A DNA stretch of 64,000 nucleotides from Chlorophyllum brunneum. Taxonomy: Eukaryota > Basidiomycota > Agaricomycetes > Agaricales > Agaricaceae. The position numbers and the translations under genes were made by a program. The notes below the pieces were generated by a model, which did no database searches, was not told the DNA's origin, and saw nothing but the letters and a program-made list of their open reading frames with translations. The stretch is from the NCBI GenBank assembly GCA_963576785.1, contig OY756145.1, positions 1,736,001-1,800,000 on the forward strand, written 5' to 3'. Positions 1-10,623 of the stretch are shown piece after piece (positions within the stretch are counted from its first letter, which is position 1; the number at the start of each line of letters is the position of its first letter).

Positions 1-732
1 GAGGACATCTTGGGCCATGAATATTGTGAGGAAATAAGCGAGTGGTGTTCGGGATATTGTGGAGAGGAATAGATGGCCACCAGGCTGGTCGTCCTGGTCA
101 GAGAAGAGGAAAAGCGGTTCAAAGCGTCGAGGGTACCTTGAGAAGTTCAGCACATGTCGAGAGGAATGACGCGGGATTATCGACATGTTCGAGGACCTCC
201 ATGGAACAAACCACATCAAAACGTTTCGGCTGTTCCAGCAGTTCCTCCGCCGTCGTATGTTGATAGATTAAAGCCGAATAGGGAGAAGCCGGAGCGAGCC
301 GTGGATCGGCCGAGGCGTGTTGGTGAGCAATTCCAATATTCTTCTCGGAGGCGTCGATGCCCAAGGTATTCGCGCCAAGGCGCGCAAGGCTCTGTGTGAC
401 ATGAAATTAGGCTGAAGCTCGGAAGTCATATGATGAAACACAGTACATACTTCGGACAAAAGACCGCCGCCACAACCAACGTCAAGAGCATCTAGGCCTG
501 TCAGGACACGCGTAGGATTGGGTTCTGAGCCGTCGTCACGCATAGCTTCGAGTATTTTATGCCGGACGAAATTCACACGGACTGGGTTCATCTTGTGGAG
601 GTACTCGAATTCGCCATGTTCGTCCCACCAGTGTGCAGAGAGTTTTGAGAAGTGGGAGATTTCGTGGGGATTGACGGATGAATGGGTGGAAAGGAGGCGG
701 CGGAGGCGGGTGGTCCGGACGAAAGGAGACAT
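1..732 (-). CDS. COQ3: Ubiquinone biosynthesis O-methyltransferase, 3' end beyond the window
   Basis: SAM-dependent O-methyltransferase of the mitochondrial inner face that carries out both O-methylation steps of coenzyme Q synthesis. Exons read as 732-451, 392-137 and 84-1, with introns of 58 and 52 nt. The first exon holds the family block HFSKLSAHWWDEHGEF followed by the SAM motif I, LDVGCGGGLLSE. The second holds GIDASEKN (motif II) and the post-I segment FDVVCSMEVLEHV. The third begins PGGHLFLST. The start at 732 gives an arginine- and serine-rich N-terminus (SPFVRTTRLRRLLSTHSS) that fits a mitochondrial presequence; an upstream ATG at 798 is in frame but would spoil it. The C-terminus is cut by the window edge. 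It lies head-to-head with CCC2, only 113 bp between the two starts. Confidence 0.93.
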
Positions 733-845
733 GGTGGATGTGACGGTGTGACTGCTGTCTGCGAACACAGGTTGATTTGAAGCACTCACTCTCTCCATTG
801 GACCCCGCTGACTAACTTCTCCTCCGCTCCCACAGGCCTGGGACT
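733..845. promoter_or_regulatory. Short divergent promoter between COQ3 and CCC2
   Basis: Only 113 bp separate the two start codons, so both 5' leaders and core promoters must lie here or overlap the opposite gene. No clear TATA box is visible. Shared control is an inference from spacing alone. Confidence 0.5.
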
Positions 846-3800
846 ATGGACTCCTTCTTCAAGCGACTCGCCCCCTGGCGAAGTCATAGTAATACTAACC
901 TACCCTTACCCTCGTCCCCCATCGCTCTTCCCATGGATGATTCATCCCCCCCACAGACTTCTGAGAGATGCGAGCTCCGCATCGAGGGTATGACCTGTGG
1001 CTCTTGCGTTGAGGTGTGTTCTGCACCCCTTGAGAGATTGCCCAATTGACCTGAGCCTTGTCGCTGTTGCAGGCAATCGAGGGCATGCTCCGTCAACAGC
1101 CCGGTATCCACTCTGTCAAGGTTGCGCTATTGGCAGAGCGCGGAGTCATCGACTTCGACCCCAAACAGTGGACTGTACCAAAGCTGATCGACGTGCGTCC
1201 TCCACTTTCTTCCCCCCGTTCCAACCGAGGCTCATACCCTGTTCCTTTCTATCAACAGGCAATATCTGATATTGGTTTCGACGCTACTCTCATCCCACCT
1301 GCCCGTGAAGATGTCGTCCAGTTACGGATATTTGGCATGACATGCTCCTCATGTACTTCCACCGTCGAACATGGCCTTTCTGCAGTCCCAGGCATCACAT
1401 CCGTCGCCCTCTCCCTTGCCGCAGAAACCTGCACAGTCCACTTCGACCGTTCAATGATCAGTCCACGAGAAATGGTCGAGCGAATAGAGGACATGGGTTT
1501 CGATGCCATGCTCTCTGATCAACAAGATGCTACACAGCTACAGTCTCTTACACGAGCCAAGGAGGTCCTAGAATGGAGACGGCGTTTCATCTGGTCTCTT
1601 GCCTTTGCCATCCCTGGATTCTTTGTGTCAATGATTGGAATGCACATACCCGGCGTTCGTTCTATCCTCGCCGCCCACCTCTTTAACGGACTTTATCTGG
1701 GTGACATAATTTCACTCTTGATAACGACCCCCGCCCAGTTTTGGGTCGGTGCCAAGTTTTATCGTGCAGCGTACAAGTCCCTCAAGCATGGTACTGCAAC
1801 AATGGATGTCCTCGTCATGCTCGGCACATCAGCCGCATACTTTTACTCTCTTTTCGTCCTGGTTTCTGCCATGTTCAATACCACACCCGACTATCGCCCG
1901 TTCCTTTTCTTCGAAACCAGCACCATGCTCATCATGTTCGTTTCCCTCGGTCGGTACCTGGAAAACAAAGCCAAGGGCAAGACCAGCGCTGCACTCACAG
2001 ATCTCATGGCTCTGGCCCCATCAATGGCTACCATCTACACTGATGCCCCTACATGCAAAGAGGAAAAGAAAATACCTACCGAACTCGTCGAAGTCGGTGA
2101 TACCATCAAACTGACACCTGGAGACAAAATCCCGGCCGATGGGACCGTCATCCGCGGTTCATCGAGTGTAGACGAGAGCGCCATCACAGGCGAAGCCGTA
2201 CCTGTGCTCAAGCAAGTTGGCGATAGCGTGATTGGCGGAACTGTCAATAATCTGGGCACATTTGATATGATTGTCACACGCGCGGGAAAGGATACCGCCC
2301 TTTCCCAGATTGTCAAACTCGTTGAAGAGGCCCAGACATCCAAGGCCCCAATTCAGGCCTTTGCGGACAGGGTTGCAGGGTACTTTGTGCCGACCGTGAT
2401 CTCTCTTGCGGGCATCACATTCCTGATATGGGCGATATTGACTGCGCTAGTCAAGGATGAGGACTTGCCGCAGATGTTCCATAGACATGGAGCAAGTAAG
2501 CTGGGCATTTGTTTGCAATTATGCATCTCAGTTGTCGTGGTTGCTTGTCCTTGTGCACTCGGGTTGGCGACTCCGACAGCGATCATGGTTGGTACTGGTA
2601 TGGGTGCCAAGAATGGCATTCTCATTAAAGGCGGGAGGGCATTGGAGGCGAGCAAGAGTATAAAGAAGGTTGTACTAGATAAGACTGGGACTGTAACCGT
2701 GGGTAAGTTGAGCGTTGCTGGGATGCAGTGGGTACCTTCTACAACAACCACAATCACGAACGAAGAACTTTATGCCGGGGATACGGGTTTGGAGAGCGTT
2801 TGTGCAGACGGTGTCACCGGTAGAAGAGAGGTTGTGGCTATGGTCAGTGCTACCGAGGCCAAGTCTGAACACCCACTGGCCAAAGCCATCGCAGTGTACG
2901 GCAAGGAACTTTTGGGAGACGGTGCCCCAGAGGCAGAGGTCCAAGATTTCGAATCAATTACTGGTCAGGGTGTCAAAGCTACGATTAGCTGTAACGGAAA
3001 AGCCGGCACGTTACTCATTGGCAATGCGAGGTTCGTAACAAGACCACAGGGTGCAGACGTCCAGTACTTCCAGAGCGGAATGATCGAGAAGGCCGATGAT
3101 GACCTCCTCTTCGAACTTGATACCACTGTCAACCCTATCACACCCACTCTCGCAGCCTACGAGGCAGAGGAAACTAAACTCGGTCGCACAGTCATCTACG
3201 TTTCCATCCTGGCTCCTCCCACGTCCTCATCCAGCGGCAAAGTGAAGTTGGAATATCCGAAGCCTATACTCGCAGTCTCCCTTAGCGATGCGCCTAAGCC
3301 ATCGTCCAAATACGCCATCCGCGGCCTTGAGAAGATGGGTGTGGAAGTGTGTATGATGACTGGGGATGGGAGAGCCACGGCGTACGCTATTGCTCGACAG
3401 GTTGGCATTAGACCCGAGAATGTGTATGCTGAGATGTCGCCGAAGGGTAAAGCTGCGAGAGTTGCTGAATTGATGGAGGAGGGCGGTGGAATTGCCATGG
3501 TAGGGGATGGGATCAATGACTCACCGGCCCTCGTCGCGGCCACTGTTGGCATTGCTTTGTCGTCTGGGACGTCTGTCGCTATCGAGGCCGCGGATATCGT
3601 CCTCATGCGCTCGGATTTGCTCGACGTCGTCGCCGCCCTCGACTTGTCTCGGAATATCTTTAGTGTGATTAAGCGGAACTTGATTTGGGCGTGTATATAT
3701 AACGTGCTGGGCATCCCACTGGCGATGGGATTCTTCCTACCAGTGGGACTGTACATGCACCCGATGCTTGCGGGGGGTGCGATGGCGTTCTCGAGTGTGA

Positions 3801-4045
3801 GTGTTGTGGGAAGTTCGTTGACTTTGAAGTGGTGGAAGAGACCGAAGGATAGTGTTATGCCTGAAGGTACTGGCGACATGGGCGCGTTTGATGAGGATAG
3901 GAGCGGATGGACGGGTGTATTTGTGGATAGTTTGGGAAGTGTGCGGGAGTATTTGGGGTCGAGTGTTGACTGGACCTGGAATAGACGCGAGACGGGGAGA
4001 GGGTATGAACAAGTGCCTGTGGAGATGGATGAGAGGGTTGTGTAA
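846..4045 (+). CDS. CCC2: P1B-type copper-transporting ATPase (Ccc2/ATP7 family)
   Basis: Pumps Cu(I) into the late Golgi to load secreted copper enzymes such as multicopper oxidases and laccases. Exons 846-1013, 1073-1192 and 1259-4045 give 1024 residues. Two N-terminal heavy-metal domains carry GMTCGSC (about residue 48) and GMTCSSC (about residue 121). Downstream are the actuator TGEA motif, the transmembrane CPC metal site at about residues 526-528 (VACPCALGLATPT), the phosphorylation motif DKTGT with Asp at about 570, SEHPLAKA of the nucleotide domain, MMTGD and the hinge GDGINDSPAL. The membrane-proximal C-terminus is short and charged. Both introns fall within or just after the first metal domain. 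Every catalytic motif is intact. The family assignment is certain; the yeast symbol is given by orthology. Confidence 0.96.
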
Positions 4046-4460
4046 TTGCTCCTCCTTGCGCAGGTGACGGTGGTTATGCATATTTATTTTCTGGTACTCG
4101 CATCTAAATTCTGTGCTTGATACCATTGTTTTATTGCAGAGTATATATGGGTGTTGTGGGGTTCTTAGATATAGTAGAGTTCGTTGCGTTAGTACTTGTA
4201 GGGATATTCCTGATATAACTATACCCTGGTACAAAGGCATGTAGAATCCGACTACCTTGAAAGCCTGAGAATGCTTTCAATCAAACCGAGCCTCACATCA
4301 TACCCCTGTCCTTCATCAGTTCCAGAATGATCATCCCTCTGCTTTCATAAGTTGCATCTCCGGCCCTCCATAGCTCCGCACGCGTCAGACGTCTTTAAAT
4401 CGACCATATTGTTCACAAGCGGCGCGTACTGATATTGAGCCAGGAACACCCTCCTATGAA
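4046..4460. other. Intergenic region between CCC2 and the F-box-like gene
   Basis: About 415 bp containing the CCC2 3' end and the upstream region of the next plus-strand gene. One ACGCGT hexamer lies near 4380. Nothing else recognisable was seen. Confidence 0.5.
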
Positions 4461-5624
4461 ATGTCGTTCGTAGTCAGCGAAACGGAAATACGTCTCCTTT
4501 CCGAGCTACCCGTGGATGTCGTCAGGGTTATATTTGAGAAGGTGATGGAGAATAGGCCTACACCGGTGCAGATGGCGCTTGTTTCGCGTCAGGTGAGGGC
4601 ATGGTTCGTCCTAGATCTCTTCCGAACTCAAGAACCAGACTCAGACGTTTAAACTTATAGGGTGGAACCACTTATATACAAACACCTACGTTTCCGCTGG
4701 CCTTGGGGACCAAGATTCGACGAATTCTGCCGCACCTTCTACACATCACCAACGAAGAATGCTGCATTCTACCGACAAAATGTCAAGAGCTTTATCATTG
4801 ATCCTTTGGGGGACAGCGATCAGAGAGGGGTACGCAAAGTAATCAAGAGGATGACTGGACTCCAAAGTATCATTTGTTTGCGTGGATACGGCGCATTGGA
4901 CGCGCTATTAGACTCCTTCAAGGCCAAACCAATTGTTGATGGGAGCAGGCAGGGCCATCAGGTCGCTCGGCGAATGGAGGAAGATGTCGAAGAGACATAT
5001 CCCTACAAAAACCTCAGAGAGCTAGGACTTCCGTCGAACATATTTTTCGCCCACGACATCACCTTTGACCACCGCATTTTTCGAGATCTCACCCACCTTA
5101 TTTTCGCTTACTTCAGCCCGGATCTTGCTTACGAGTCCCTGCAACATCTCTCGACTCTGACCCATCTGGCATTCAAGACTATGGGCGTGAATATAGATTT
5201 GGAGGGACGTGTCGCACTTTTACTCGATGCATTCCCTTCCAATCTTCGAGTGATTGTTTTCGGATGTGTCAACGGGTATAACGAGGACTTCGATCTCATG
5301 ACTTCCGACTCTGACTACATTGTTCCTACACTTCCCTTCGAGGCATGGCACCGCGAGCACCCTTTGTTGTCTTACTATTCCAATTCTGACGTCAACGAGC
5401 TGCATATCATCACGAGAATGACGATCGGGGAAGTGGATCCCCGTATTGTAGTTGGTTCCAGCTATCGGCTAGCCCCTGGCCATCTTTTCTGGGAAGATGT
5501 AATACCCTTGCTTGGAATCTGCTACTGGGAGTCGGAGTATTGGAGTATCGCAGAGGGTGTCATCGAGAGGAGACGAAGCTATACGAAAGCGAGTATATTA
5601 TCCAAGTTACGGCGCCAGCTATAG
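4461..5624 (+). CDS. F-box-like protein, 368 residues
   Basis: Two exons, 4461-4603 and 4661-5624, joined through a 57-nt intron, give 368 residues. The N-terminus LSELPVDVVRVIFEKV followed by QMALVSRQVRAW matches the F-box helices that bind Skp1, so the protein is probably an SCF ubiquitin-ligase adaptor. The rest (KHLRFRW, then DLTHLIFAYFS and LSTLTHLAFKTMG) has the leucine-rich spacing common to expanded Agaricomycete F-box families, but no repeat can be assigned firmly. An ATG at 4456 is out of frame, so 4461 was chosen. The substrate is unknown. Confidence 0.75.
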
Positions 5625-6214
5625 TGCACATAGCGGGGGGAATTTTCACCGAAACGCGGGGACCCACTTCGGCGTCCCACTTCGGGACTAGAGGATTTTA
5701 TCCGTCATAACGGATTTTCAATTGCATTCGCCCACCCTTGGAAATATGTATATGTCAAGCGGCAGCTACTAGTCAAAATCTTGTGTCGCCCTGAAGCTAA
5801 TCTCCAGGAATGTTGAATTCCTCCATATTTACCTGGACAGCTTTAGCACTTACCCCCGGGAGAATTGCCGCCCCGGACTAGTCATATAGAATGCAAAACG
5901 TCTTGGAGTCTGGGTAACCATCGGATCTCTACTGAACTGATATTCAGTCGACATCGGCCTAGGACAAAAGAAGGAGGGAATGGGCAAGCTCTTAGATCAG
6001 GATCTCATGTCGGAAGACTTGCAAATTTATCTTTCACCGAAAACGCCATCAGACACCTCGTCCTCTGCCCGACGTGTCACTTCAGTTCTAGAATGTCTGC
6101 GGCATCTGTTCCAGCCACTTCCCCGCAAGGTGACCCGACGCGCGTGCTCACTCCCTCCCTGAATAAACCAAACTCATGCTACGGGGGTCACAGGGAAAGT
6201 GAGGAAGGAGATTT
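5625..6214 (+). other. Gene-poor stretch upstream of a decayed gene
   Basis: No reading frame here can be tied to a family. Short open frames (for example 5865-6242) have no recognisable domain. It could hold the eroded 5' part of the pseudogene that follows. Confidence 0.4.
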
Positions 6215-7445
6215 TTGGGGAGAAGGCTGCTCTCCAGAATGACTTCACGAATATTTTTGGAAAAGCAGAAGGAAAGGTGCGAAGAAATTCCCAAGAAGCA
6301 TCGTATCTTGAGGAATGCATCTCAAATGAAACCAGGCCGTTCGCCAAACCTCTACAGCGCCATCGTTCATTTCAGGGGCAGGGAGTTGAAGAAAGGTGAG
6401 CTATCTTGATCCCGGCCCATAAGTCGCTAACACCCACTCAGGTCGCCCCCATGGCGAGCGGTTGACTCTGCGTGAGATCTGGCAAGAAGTTGACAGGGAC
6501 GAGAGCCTCAAGGATTTGAGCAGGGAACGTAGAGAGGAACCGATCCAGGAACTTGTGGACCGTCGGGCTACCAAAAGCATTAACATGTATTCGTCCAATC
6601 GTGCTGCGGCGCTCAACTATCATAATACTGTCCGTCTTGTTCAGAGAGAAGTGAGGCTGATGGTATCATGATCTATCGGATCTAGATGTTTCTTCTGCAG
6701 GTCGAGAATGTTGCGAAGAGAACTGGTTTTCTTTCTTTACTGGAGGCCATATGAACAACTCGATGAAACCAGAATGGTTCAGTTCAGAGAATGTATCGGA
6801 CTTCTTGGCGGGTGTCCTTAATATCCCTGCAGAGCTAAGCGTCAAGTTCGAGTTGTGGGCATTGTCGAGAAAGAGAAAGAGTGCGTCATTACAATCTCGC
6901 AGGGGGATCTATGCTGATATCAGCGCCACAGAAGACGTTGGGGGGAACAGTCTGCTCACAATCCAAAAGCAATGCGCCGAGTTGATCACTGAAGGGCTGA
7001 GTCAATCAATGAGCCTCCGTTTTTGAAGGCCGACTCACGGTATTTCGTACATAAGGTCCTCAACACCAACTCTGTTGACATACAATATGTGCGTTACGAC
7101 CGGGAGATTAGATCCCGGTATAATGTGGAACTGTCTGGCCGGCCGATTTGCGTTGATTTTACCTCACCCTACAATACCACCACTAGGTTCAAGATACAGT
7201 TACTGCACAATGCTCTTGTTGATGGTGAATGTCACTGGATCAGGATCCAGTGCAAGGACATTGACGACTTGACTAGGAAGATGGGGACGATTCCTGTCAG
7301 GCCTCGTGCGCGTCGCAGTGACTTTTGTTCCACGCGAGGTCCTCGAGCTGCAGGTTCAAAGGAGGACAAGCAGAGGAAAGAGAATTCCGTGTGCAAGAGT
7401 TTGAAGTTCATTGAGGATATCGGTGTTGATGATGTTGACGACTGA
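6215..7445 (+). pseudogene. Frameshifted copy of an Agaricomycete repeated family, function unknown
   Basis: Three blocks can be joined. 6215-6395 reads into 6442-6650 through a normal intron and carries NLYSAIVHFRGRELKKGRPHG, in the family pattern of a lysine-rich start, NLWNA-like block, then GERL. A third block begins at 6701 (VENVAKRTGF) but the frame shifts near 6725-6740 before TGGHMNN, and again near 7000-7015 before INEPPFLKAD. The end carries NVELSGRPICVDF and GECHWIRI, which resemble the ending of proteins I know as multicopy in mushroom genomes. The two frame breaks and an in-frame TGA at 6752 argue for a dead copy. Family recall is from memory, so the assignment is moderate. The role of the family is not known to me. 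Confidence 0.55.
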
Positions 7446-7833
7446 TGAGCATCACAAGTTCTTCGGCTTTGCAACCAGTGTAGTAGCGGCCGGTAACCGT
7501 TTTTGTTTGCTCGGGTGTGGGTTGTTTTTGTATTTTATTTTTTTATTTTAAAAAAACCCTGGCGAATGAGCTCCCTTTAAGCACCCTATTAAGGGGAGGG
7601 TTGATCTGTTGTGGTTTGGGCAAAGAGCAGAAGTTGAGCCTGAGTATCCTAATCTGCCCCAGGGACAGTGTAGTACAAAGCCAAAAAGTCAATTATTCAC
7701 AATGTTAGTACACAATACTGCGACGAAGATGTATAACGTAACCAAGAAGCACAACGGGAGAATCATATGGTCGTAGCAGCTCATAATTCATGGGCTAGGT
7801 AGACAACGCGGACGTGGTGAAGGGCCCTCGCGA
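7446..7833. other. Intergenic region 3' of MVP1
   Basis: Roughly 390 bp between the pseudogene and the stop codon of the minus-strand sorting nexin. It includes a T/A-rich run near 7530-7555. No gene is visible. Confidence 0.5.
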
Positions 7834-10397
7834 TTACTCGTAGGGCATGCTTTCAACAGACTCTCCGAGTGACACCCAATTCCTCAGCACATTCTCGGCA
7901 TACTCCTGCTCTTCACGTGCGAATGCCTTGACGGCCTGAGTGAGGAGGGTGTTCTCTCGATTGTGCAGTATAATTCGTAATTCATTCCATAAGCTGACGT
8001 AGAGTCAATGATCACTCAAGTACTAGAGGGCGAGTATATACTCACCAAATGCGGATAAAAACCCTTCTACTCAGCTGTGCAGCAATCGTTCCCTGGTCTC
8101 TTTCAATGGTAGCCGTCAGTTTGTCTGCTTCCTCCTGCCAGCCTTCCTTCGCAGCCATACGAATACCGTCAAGCTTGACACTGGTTATGTCGACACGTTT
8201 TCTCAGTCGTTCCACTTGATCTACCGAGAGACGTTCATGGCGAATGAGAAGGTCTCTAGTCGCCATGTAGAGGTCACGCTGAGCCTGTAGCTTGGGTGTC
8301 AGTAACTTGTATGACTTGACTAATTATGTACTGACCTTGAGAGACTCCAGCGTGGTGTCCAAAAGGTTTCTCGTCTACCAGGAGTCAGTGGAAGATCGCA
8401 CATAAAAGTTGTGTGCTTACCCGAGCTTCACAGAGGTCGGAATGTCGTTGCGTGTGCGTAGCGAACTGATCCAAACCAAGCCTCACGCCATTATATAATT
8501 CGCATTCATCTCCTCTCCAGCAATGTTCATTGACTTCGATAACCGCTTTCAACGTGTTTGTGAGCCTAGCAAGATCTCCCTGTTCTTCCACAACGGGAGA
8601 ACGAAGACCAGGAACGGAGTGGTTCAGAGAAGCAGATATATTTGAGGATGATGAACCAGGTAGGGAGGAAGTAGAGGAGACAGGGGAGAAATTGGGCAAC
8701 GTGAAGTGAGTCGGCAGATACGCTCTTTTGAAGGCGAGGGGTGATCGTACCGCTGCAGCTTCATGCCTCTTCATAATTCGCTCCGCGAGAATGCAAATTC
8801 TCTGCCATTGTTCGATCAATGGGCCTAGTCTTGTTCTGATGACGCTAAAAGCACGTGTATGAATATGAAAAAAAAACTATCAGATATATGCAACCTACGT
8901 TAGTTTCTCCTCGAAGTCGCTGGGTATTGACATCTCTTCCACTCGATCAACCCGTCTGGATACGGACTCTTCATCCAAAGAGATAGAGGTTTGCTTCCGC
9001 CATGCCTCGAACGACGGTACAGTCAAGAAGATTCCCAAAACACCATCCTCTTTGAGGATGGGATGATTGCTGGGGAGGAGTCAGAAGGAAGACCGATAAG
9101 ATAGTAATCAGTGCTCGCATTATGAAGTTAAGGGCGCGTTGTAACCCTCGTCTGTGAGAATAAGCCCTCGCCCAACTGAAGCTAATAGGCGCCACTCTAC
9201 CTTCTCTGCTCCAAGAAGTGCCCATCCGCTATCAGGGTTGGATTAATACACCAAAATCACTTAAAAGTAAAGAAGAAGCCTTACGTCCGATTCTTTTCGG
9301 TGGCAGCGCAGGGAATAAACGGAAGGGGTACCTTCGAGTAAGCACTTCCCAGAGGTATACAAATTCGGAGTAACGTCTTGTAACAGTGACACCACTCTGA
9401 TAAACCATCAGCAGGCCTTCGATATAATCACAATAGAAAAACTTGTTACTCACCTCCGTCGTGATTTCATACACGGTATACCGATTCAAAATGAAGCCCT
9501 GCTGACCCAGAATCGTCACTCTAACACTTTCCTGTCTCTTCCACCACTCCGGCGGCAAACCGGTGCCAGAAAGTGCCGACTGTGCACCATTGATCAATCC
9601 TCCTGCCAGGCCTCCATTCCCACCAATGCCAAGAGCCGAAGGATTCTGAGGAGCACCGAACCTTGGGGCCGTACTCCATGGGTCAACACTATTCTGTCTG
9701 TAAGGAGGCGGTATAGTGAATGTCGAGTTTGACGCTTGTAGTCGGTCCAAATCAAGTGTTGGTTCAGGGAGTGCATTCTCTGACGATAGAGCAGCAACTT
9801 GTTCGATGCTTGCATCTACACAGCCTTCAATACGCAAACTTAACACAGAACACGAAAGACATACCCTTTCCCAGTTGGGCTAATGCAACCAGAGCAAGTG
9901 CAACAAAAAACTCGAGCTTTGAGACGCGTGGACGTGAGCTGACCAAATTCACAATCTGTCGCATCCATTCAGCCATCCCCTTTGATACCCACAATTCGAA
10001 CAAGGCGCACTCGATCAATAGTACTAGCAGGTAGACCCGAAGTAGCCAAAACGCGCGAAAGTGAATTGACCGAAGTCTCTCCATGTCCACTGGTATCAGC
10101 TGCAACAAAGGCACGGTGGTAAATCGCAGGGACTGTGGCGTCCGCTGCAGTACACAGATTAGCCTCCAGTATTTTGTGTACAATCGGTCATCGCTCACCA
10201 ATCACAGAACTAAATGTAGTAGACGAGGAAGAGTCATTCGGCATGGGTGTTGGCACAGGGCTAGGGGCGGAACTCCAGGGATCGAGACCATCGTCATAAA
10301 CTGAGTTCGCCAGAGGATTCTCATCGACCAAGCTTCCTCCAAAGCCGTTACTGGACGTGGCTATGTATCTCTGCCCAGGCCTTGGTGCGTTGAACAT
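7834..10397 (-). CDS. MVP1: Sorting nexin of the Mvp1/SNX8 type, EH-like + PX + BAR
   Basis: Endosomal coat protein that binds PI3P and forms recycling tubules. Twelve exons (10397-10199, 10144-10011, 9955-9865, 9815-9454, 9396-9285, 9228-9201, 9151-9119, 9069-8899, 8844-8421, 8374-8336, 8284-8046, 7993-7834) sum to 1992 nt, or 663 residues. The N-terminal part ([19 protein letters not shown], then [19 protein letters not shown]) looks EH-like. The PX domain contains [35 protein letters not shown] and [13 protein letters not shown] long helical BAR-like region follows ([31 protein letters not shown]). The intron after the exon ending at 9119 starts with GC instead of GT. Exons of 28 and 33 nt inside the PX domain are unusually short. 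Confidence 0.93.
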
Positions 10398-10623
10398 GAC
10401 GGCGGACGATAACCGAATGGAGTCTTCCTACTATTGATCCTTGTTGCCTATTACCTCATTCCAGCTACCGTCACCAGTGACTGTCACTTCCCCTGGACGT
10501 ATACTTTCATTACTAGTTGATTTGGTCGATACTTAAATACATCAAGAGTAGCACAAAAGTATGAAGGAAAGGAAGAACAAATGCAGCATATTCAAACAGT
10601 CCGTCTCAATCATCTCTGCTCGT

